Below are positions 5,141 through 9,378 of a stretch of 9,378 nucleotides of DNA, piece after piece (position 1 is the first letter of the stretch; every line of letters starts with the position of its first letter). Under the pieces are notes generated by a model. That model was given only the letters and a program-made list of their open reading frames with translations. It searched no databases and was not told the DNA's origin. The position numbers and the translations under genes are program-made. Source of the stretch: Syntrophales bacterium (lineage in GTDB: Bacteria > Desulfobacterota > Syntrophia > Syntrophales > UBA8958). Location of the stretch: positions 1 to 9,378 of the forward strand of contig JALNVY010000087.1 of the NCBI GenBank assembly GCA_023231165.1, read 5' to 3'.

Positions 5141-5880
5141 CCTTCCGGGAACTGGATAAGGACGGGATTTGCCGAAGGGTCGAGCCAGCGGAGGAGTTTC
5201 TCCATATTATCCTGCGACATGGCCGTGCATCCCGCCGTCCCTGCATCAGGTCCTTTCCAGATGTGAATAAAAATACATGAACCCCTTCCGGGGATGACTG
5301 GGTTGGCGTTATGATCGACAACAATGCCCAGTTGGTACTGATCGTCCACACGGCGCATCTCTTCGGCGCTCTTCCAGTCGGGTTTAATCAGGGCTGAATC
5401 GACAATACGGTTATAGTAATGGGACTGGGCGTCATCGACACATCGCAGGGACGGCGTCGCTTGCATGTAAGGCATCTTAATCCCGCTGGCTTCTTTAGCC
5501 GGAACATAACCAAAGGCGCTACTTAATCTGAAAATTCCCGCCGGGGCCCGTCCGTCCCCCTCCCGTTTTTCCGGACCGTTGTCTCGAGGGGCCTCCGTAT
5601 CCGCACCCGGATGAAGGCCAACACCCCAGCCCAGGCCGTTACGTCCGACCACAACGGGGATCGCTTCTCCCACCGCCTTCCACGTCTCATTTGTGGAAGA
5701 TCTTTCGTAGCATTGAAGGCTCCCCTGATGAGCTTTCCAATTAGCGGTTTTTACCACCAATGCCTGCCGGGAAACCGATGATGATGTCCAAGCGTTAGCG
5801 GGAACGGAAAAGGAAATAAGGAAAATTAAGGAAATCAAAATACCCCCATAAAGTTTACAGTAAATGTATGTTCGGACCAT
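5101..5880 (-). CDS. Secreted L,D-transpeptidase (YkuD catalytic domain)
   Basis: This is a predicted periplasmic L,D-transpeptidase, or a related murein-modifying YkuD-domain enzyme (COG3786-like), of 259 residues. From ATG 5878-5880 the N-terminus is a signal peptide: basic MVRTYIYCK, hydrophobic GGILISLIFLISFSV, then PANA before the likely cleavage. The YkuD domain follows, with WKAVGEAIPVVVGRNGLGWG (residues 67-86), EGDGRAPAGIFRL (107-119) and the active-site region with His206 (CIFIHIWKG) and nucleophile Cys218 (GTAGCTAMS). The frame is open upstream to 6090 but overlaps the permease gene there. The signal peptide, and the TTGACA/CATAAC promoter at 5920-5948, favour the 5880 start. Its 3' end is duplicated at 601-640. 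It sits 97 bp after an AmpG-like permease, which fits a role in cell-wall turnover. The exact bond made or cut is not determinable. Confidence 0.88.
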   Translation of the reverse strand: MVRTYIYCKLYGGILISLIFLISFSVPANAWTSSSVSRQALVVKTANWKAHQGSLQCYERSSTNETWKAVGEAIPVVVGRNGLGWGVGLHPGADTEAPRDNGPEKREGDGRAPAGIFRLSSAFGYVPAKEASGIKMPYMQATPSLRCVDDAQSHYYNRIVDSALIKPDWKSAEEMRRVDDQYQLGIVVDHNANPVIPGRGSCIFIHIWKGPDAGTAGCTAMSQDNMEKLLRWLDPSANPVLIQFPEGTCRKLQTAWDLP

Positions 5881-5919
5881 TCTGATTTCGAATGGCCATA
5901 CACATAATGACTCCGACTC

Positions 5920-5948
5920 GTTATGAACGATTGATTTTTCCATGTCAA
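5920..5948 (-). promoter_or_regulatory. Possible promoter of the L,D-transpeptidase gene
   Basis: On the minus strand a perfect TTGACA (5943-5948), a 17-bp spacer and CATAAC (5920-5925) lie in the gap after the permease stop, about 40 bp before the chosen ATG. This suggests that the gene has its own transcription start and that the upstream in-frame ATG at 5941-5943 is not used. The -10 is weak. Confidence 0.35.
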
Positions 5949-5977
5949 GATGTGATCGGTCGCCTGATGAATCCTGC

Positions 5978-7237
5978 TCAGGGTTGAGGGTCGATTCCGT
6001 TGGCCCATTTGTTATAACGAATAAGTAACAGCAAGCCGGGAATGGCCAGGGCGGTGCAGATGATAAAAAACCAGACCCAGCCGGCGGCAACGACGAGATA
6101 CCCGGTAGGAGCCCCGGTTATGTAACGGCTGACCGCCATGAGGCTGCTCAAGAGGGCGTACTGGGTTGCCGTGAAGCGGGCATTGCATAGACCCATGAGG
6201 AGGGCCATATAGGCCGCCGTCCCCATGCCGCCGCAGATGTTTTCTATACCGATGACGACACTTAGAGCCCAGAGTTCGCGACCCGTAAACTCCAGGAGGA
6301 CAAAGGAGATCGTGGAGACACCCTGGAGGATCCCGAAGACCAGGAGGGACCGCCGCAGATCCCATCTCGTCATGAGGGCACCCCCGACAATGCCTCCCAG
6401 GATCGTGGCGGCCATGCCGAAACCCTTGAAGATGGTGCCGAGTTCCGTCCGGGAAAAGCCTATGTGCTGCAAGATATATGGTGTCGTCATCTGAGCGGCG
6501 GCGACATCCCCGATTTTATAGAGAATAACGAAAAGGAGAATCTCCCAGGCCCCCGGCCGCCGGAAGAATTCCACAAAGGGATAAATGATGGCCTCGTGGA
6601 GGCTTTTTGGCGGCGTTGCCGTCTCCTGCCGGGGACGTCCCTGAGCGGGGTCCGGGCATAAAAATGTGGCGACGCAGCCGATAGTCATGGCCAGTCCCAT
6701 AATTATATAAACACTGCGCCAGGAGATGTGATCCGACAGGATCAGGGCCAGGGCGCCGCTGACCAGGATGGCCAGCCGGTAACCCATGATCCATATTCCC
6801 GCTCCCGCCCCGCGCTCTTCGGGAGTAAGATATTCCGTTCGGTAAGCGTCCAGAACGATGTCCTGGCTGGCGCTGAAAAAAGCCAGGGCCACCGCCCAGA
6901 GGGCGACGAGGAGGGGTTGCGAGGAGGGATTGAAAAAGCCCATCGTGGCGATGATCGCAATCAGGGCCAACTGGGTAATGAGCATCCATCCCCGCCTTCT
7001 GCCCAGGAAGGGGGGGACGTAGCGGTCCATAAGTGGCGACCAGAGAAACTTGAAGGCATAGGGCAGGCCGACCAGAGAAAAAATGCCGATCGTCTTGATA
7101 TCGACGCCTTCCGTCACCAGCCAGGCTGAGAGGGTCGAACTTGTCAGAGCCAGGGGCATCCCGGAGGCAAATCCCAGGACAAGCATGAGGAGCATCTTTT
7201 TGCTGAGGTAGATTTTAAAAATGGCAAGCGCCCCCAT
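5978..7237 (-). CDS. ampG: AmpG-like muropeptide permease (MFS)
   Basis: This is an inner-membrane MFS transporter of 419 residues, strongly AmpG-like. AmpG imports GlcNAc-1,6-anhydroMurNAc (muro)peptides released by lytic transglycosylases, for murein recycling. The N-terminus MLLMLVLGFASGMPLALTSS (residues 15-34) and IGIFSLVGLPYAFKFLWSPL (50-69) are characteristic. So is the cytoplasmic loop DRYVPPFLGRRRGW (71-84), the MFS loop 2-3 motif region. SQDIVLDAYRTE (124-135) is the AmpG helix-4 block. Hydrophobic segments fit about 12 membrane spans. It is shorter than E. coli AmpG (491) and lacks the extra C-terminal helices, as do many non-enteric members. The start lies 14 bp after the stop of the upstream C26 peptidase gene, so the two are probably cotranscribed. 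I see no good ribosome site before ATG 7235-7237. Substrate assignment is by family resemblance. Confidence 0.87.
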   Translation of the reverse strand: MGALAIFKIYLSKKMLLMLVLGFASGMPLALTSSTLSAWLVTEGVDIKTIGIFSLVGLPYAFKFLWSPLMDRYVPPFLGRRRGWMLITQLALIAIIATMGFFNPSSQPLLVALWAVALAFFSASQDIVLDAYRTEYLTPEERGAGAGIWIMGYRLAILVSGALALILSDHISWRSVYIIMGLAMTIGCVATFLCPDPAQGRPRQETATPPKSLHEAIIYPFVEFFRRPGAWEILLFVILYKIGDVAAAQMTTPYILQHIGFSRTELGTIFKGFGMAATILGGIVGGALMTRWDLRRSLLVFGILQGVSTISFVLLEFTGRELWALSVVIGIENICGGMGTAAYMALLMGLCNARFTATQYALLSSLMAVSRYITGAPTGYLVVAAGWVWFFIICTALAIPGLLLLIRYNKWANGIDPQP

Positions 7238-7251
7238 GTTACGTCAAATTT

Positions 7252-8073
7252 TTAACCGGCAGAAACCCATGTATTTGCTGCTGCCTTCACGAGGGCCAAA
7301 AACGGCTGGCGATGAGGCGCCTCATCCTGCATCCGTTCGGGGTGCCACTGGACGCCCAGGACAAACCGGCCGCTTGCGGCCCAAGGCGAATCGGGGGCGG
7401 GTTCGATCGCCTCAATGATCCCGTCGGCGCTCCAGGCCGACGCGATGAGGTACTTCCCAAGCCGGTCCGGATGGATGGCCTGGTGATGGAAGGAATTCGT
7501 CGCCAGCATGGCGCCCGGCGGCGTGTCTGTGGCGCGAGCGGCCAGGCTGTTAGCAGTGAATCGGACGGGATGCCGGAAAAAGGGGGCTTCTTTCCCTTGC
7601 TTCTCCCGGTCTTTCCGGCTGTGGGGCAGGGGCAAACCGCCCCCCCGAGGGCGCCATTCCGTGCCAATGTCCTGAACCAGGGCGCCTCCCCGGGCGATGG
7701 TCAGAAGTTGACAACCCCCGCAGATGCCCAGGACGGGAAGGTTAGTTTCCTCCAGGATAAATCTGGCCAGGGCTACATCGAAACGATCTCGCCGGGGGTG
7801 GACCAGTTCTTCTTCCGGTTGCGGATGTCCGCCGTAATGCTCCGGCCGGTAGTCGGCCCCGCCGATAAAAAGGAACCCTTTCAGAAAAGGGAGTATCTTC
7901 CGGATTTTTCCGTGGTCCTCATAAGGAGGGATGCAGAGGGGGATGCCGCCGGCGCCCGCTATGGCATCGATATAGGCCAGGGGCGTCAGCGCCTCGCCGG
8001 GATCATCCCCTGACGGCGGCCGGATAGACATGTTTACTCCGATAAAAGGGAGGTTATCCAGTGTTTTCAACAT
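7252..8073 (-). CDS. Class I glutamine-amidotransferase-like gamma-glutamyl hydrolase (peptidase C26)
   Basis: This is a 273-residue protein of the peptidase C26 / PuuD-like group of class I glutamine amidotransferases, which hydrolyse gamma-glutamyl amide bonds. The N-terminus has PFIGVNMSIRPP and YIDAIAGAGGIPLCIPP, as in the family. The nucleophile elbow is LGICGGCQLL with Cys118, and the dyad is completed by His244 and Glu246 in GVQWHPE. NSFHHQAIHP (193-202) is a further conserved family block. The elbow usually reads GICRGxQ, so Gly119-Gly120-Cys121 is a slight variant with a second cysteine. No signal peptide is seen, so it should be cytoplasmic. It lies 14 bp upstream of the AmpG-like gene and follows an intrinsic terminator after the ThyX-like gene. 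Its substrate could be gamma-glutamyl-GABA-like amides or, from context, gamma-D-glutamyl bonds of recycled muropeptides. The latter is inference only. Confidence 0.85.
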   Translation of the reverse strand: MLKTLDNLPFIGVNMSIRPPSGDDPGEALTPLAYIDAIAGAGGIPLCIPPYEDHGKIRKILPFLKGFLFIGGADYRPEHYGGHPQPEEELVHPRRDRFDVALARFILEETNLPVLGICGGCQLLTIARGGALVQDIGTEWRPRGGGLPLPHSRKDREKQGKEAPFFRHPVRFTANSLAARATDTPPGAMLATNSFHHQAIHPDRLGKYLIASAWSADGIIEAIEPAPDSPWAASGRFVLGVQWHPERMQDEAPHRQPFLALVKAAANTWVSAG

Positions 8074-8082
8074 ATTTTGGCC

Positions 8083-8096
8083 CCGGCTTCCGCCGG
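8083..8096. repeat. Small GC hairpin just upstream of the C26 peptidase start
   Basis: CCGGC (8083-8087) and GCCGG (8092-8096) flank a TTCC loop (GGAA on the minus strand), 9 bp before the ATG at 8071-8073. It occupies the place where a ribosome site would be expected, and no clear Shine-Dalgarno is visible. It may modulate translation or may be incidental. Confidence 0.3.
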
Positions 8097-8118
8097 TGTG
8101 ACAGCATTGATGACTTTT

Positions 8119-8139
8119 AAAAATAGGGGCGTTGCCCCT
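8119..8139 (-). terminator. Intrinsic terminator after the ThyX-like gene
   Basis: Read on the minus strand, the ThyX-like stop TAG is immediately followed by AGGGGC-AAC-GCCCCT and then ATTTTT: a 6-bp GC-rich stem, 3-base loop and U-tract. The stem begins directly after the stop codon. It should end or attenuate transcription before the C26 peptidase gene, 66 bp further on. Confidence 0.75.
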
Positions 8140-9378
8140 CTATTTATATGTTTGACCATAAAGGGCATCAAACCCGTCTTTACCCGTGGCCAAGAGCAAG
8201 GTCAGCGGCATGACCGACCGGGCCGCTGCCAGCATCTTTTCGGTTAATTCACGGATGTCCCACTGGGCGTGACGATCCGCCCGGAGCCGGGCCATGTGGT
8301 AGAGTTCCCTGGCATTTACCTTCATGGCGACGCGGCGCCGGTGGGCATTGGTCAGGATGTAAGGGGCAGCCGCAAAGTTCGCCTTTCCCACTTGCGTATA
8401 GATTTCATTCGTCCTGGTCATAATATCCATAAACGACTCCTCCATGCCGATTTCCCTGATTGCCGGCGGCACGGTGACCCCGAGGGCGGGGTTATAGTCC
8501 TGGACGGTGAGGGTGGCCATACGGTGCCGTTTCAACTGGGCGAAACAACTGGCGCTTATCGTCAGTTCAAAGAGGAGGCCTACATGTTCGAATTCCCGCA
8601 GGACGGGATCATGGGAACGAATATGGCGGAGGGCGGTCCGCATCATTTCCAGCCGCTGCTCCTCATCCATCTGTCCGGCCAGGATAAAACACTCTGTCAG
8701 GGCACGATCTGAGGAAGAGTGGATCAGTCCCGCCAGCACCCGCAGGTCGGCGTCGGGAGTGGCATGCACCAGGGAAACGGTGGGGATCTCATCCGATGGC
8801 GATATCGCCCCGGCAAAAACCGGTACAAATTCCATATTTTTTAGGGATTGCCTGGATTCCGGGTCAAGCTTCGAAGGTTTCAGCGCGGAAACCATCTCCC
8901 GAAGTTCCTGGCGCGTCAGCCGGTCATAGTCGGTCGCTTCCGTATAACGAACCAGGGAAGGGGCCACGGATTTAGTGCTCTTGAAGAGAGCGGCGCTGAA
9001 ATCCCTGGCTTCGGCAAGGGGATGAGCGGCCAGACGCCGGAGCATCAGTTCCAGGTTCCGGGCATTGAGGGTCATCCCCAATTGTGTTTCCGTTGCCAGG
9101 GCAATTGCGTACCGGGCGTCTTCTTTGGCCCAGCCTTCCAGCAGAGAACGATTGGCCGGATCAGCGGCCAAGTCCGGGTGCTTCGCAAAGACGTAGGGTC
9201 GCAGCCGCTCATAGCAGGCATGGTAGTATTCATTCTGGCGCCGGATTATTTCCGTGAACGGAACTTCGAGACCAGCCTTTTTGATTTCAGCGGGGACAAC
9301 GAAGTCATCCTTGAAAAGGACGTACCGCTGTGATTTCTCCGTATAGGAGCAGAGGCGGAATTTTTCGATATCCTCGAC
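8140..9378 (-). CDS. thyX: Two-domain ThyX-like flavin-dependent thymidylate synthase (5' truncated by window edge)
   Basis: The frame is open from the window edge (first codon GTC at 9376-9378) to TAG at 8140-8142, giving 412 visible residues. The TTG at 9169-9171 is internal. Two ThyX-like units are seen. The first has KFRLCSYTEKSQRYV (visible residues 6-20), corresponding to the RHRxxSxxxxSxR signature, and EDARYAIALATETQLGMTLN then Ala-Arg (to ~107), the ThyX substrate/flavin region. The second has CFAQLKRHRMATLTVQDYN (RHR at 284-286) and VAMKVNARELYHMARLRADR then HAQWDIREL (to ~377), the canonical C-terminal block. ThyX makes dTMP from dUMP using FAD, NADPH and methylene-tetrahydrofolate. 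Single-domain ThyX is about 220-250 residues, so this is a tandem form. Each unit has a different damaged half of the signature, so catalysis by one unit alone is doubtful. An intrinsic terminator follows. Family membership is secure; enzymatic activity is not. Confidence 0.85.
   Translation of the reverse strand, partial: VEDIEKFRLCSYTEKSQRYVLFKDDFVVPAEIKKAGLEVPFTEIIRRQNEYYHACYERLRPYVFAKHPDLAADPANRSLLEGWAKEDARYAIALATETQLGMTLNARNLELMLRRLAAHPLAEARDFSAALFKSTKSVAPSLVRYTEATDYDRLTRQELREMVSALKPSKLDPESRQSLKNMEFVPVFAGAISPSDEIPTVSLVHATPDADLRVLAGLIHSSSDRALTECFILAGQMDEEQRLEMMRTALRHIRSHDPVLREFEHVGLLFELTISASCFAQLKRHRMATLTVQDYNPALGVTVPPAIREIGMEESFMDIMTRTNEIYTQVGKANFAAAPYILTNAHRRRVAMKVNARELYHMARLRADRHAQWDIRELTEKMLAAARSVMPLTLLLATGKDGFDALYGQTYK

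Noticed and set aside
5881..6090. N-terminal extension of the L,D-transpeptidase frame up to 6090
   Set aside because: It would overlap over 110 bp of the permease gene and bury a clear signal peptide internally. The start at 5880 fits the signal peptide and the promoter-like sequence.
8269..9333. Plus-strand open frames opposite the ThyX-like and C26 genes (also 7312-8013)
   Set aside because: They are shadows of well-supported minus-strand genes, with no domain and no ribosome site.
1..9378. tRNA/rRNA genes, CRISPR arrays, transposase or integrase genes
   Set aside because: No cloverleaf, no regularly spaced repeat array and no recombinase motif was seen on either strand. The island has no visible mobilising enzyme.

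Overview
This window looks like bacterial chromosome from an anaerobic deltaproteobacterium in the broad sense (Desulfobacterota, possibly Syntrophia-like). That placement is an impression from protein style and gene mix, not from a search. It has two parts. The right part (about 5101-9378) is a compact minus-strand block: a two-domain ThyX-like flavoprotein, a class I glutamine-amidotransferase-type peptidase (C26 family), an AmpG-like muropeptide permease and a secreted YkuD-type L,D-transpeptidase. At the far left, the plus-strand 3' end of gltX (glutamyl-tRNA synthetase) points towards that block.

Between gltX and the L,D-transpeptidase lies about 4.5 kb that looks inserted. Its two edges (601-640 and 5101-5140) are direct repeats, 34/40 identical. 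The right copy is the true 3' end of the L,D-transpeptidase gene. The left copy is an orphan of the same coding end, still closing in a stop codon, 27 bp after the gltX stop. The simplest reading is that gltX and the L,D-transpeptidase gene once converged directly and an element integrated at the latter's 3' end, duplicating the end. No integrase is visible.

The island carries katG (intact catalase-peroxidase) surrounded by toxin-antitoxin genes in different states of decay, all on the minus strand. There is a ParD-like antitoxin with an in-frame stop, its RelE/ParE-type toxin with an in-frame stop and a one-base deletion, an apparently intact vapBC pair with a clear palindromic operator over its promoter, and the truncated, frameshifted start of an AbiEi-type antitoxin with no toxin partner. 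Two striking palindromes lie just downstream of the two toxin genes (888-934 and 3883-3949). The non-katG parts are AT-rich, while katG and the flanking core genes are GC-rich.

Functionally, the permease and L,D-transpeptidase suggest a murein remodelling and recycling neighbourhood, and the C26 peptidase may belong to it. The ThyX-like protein carries its active-site signature in two complementary half-degenerate copies, one per domain, which is the most interesting protein-level observation here.
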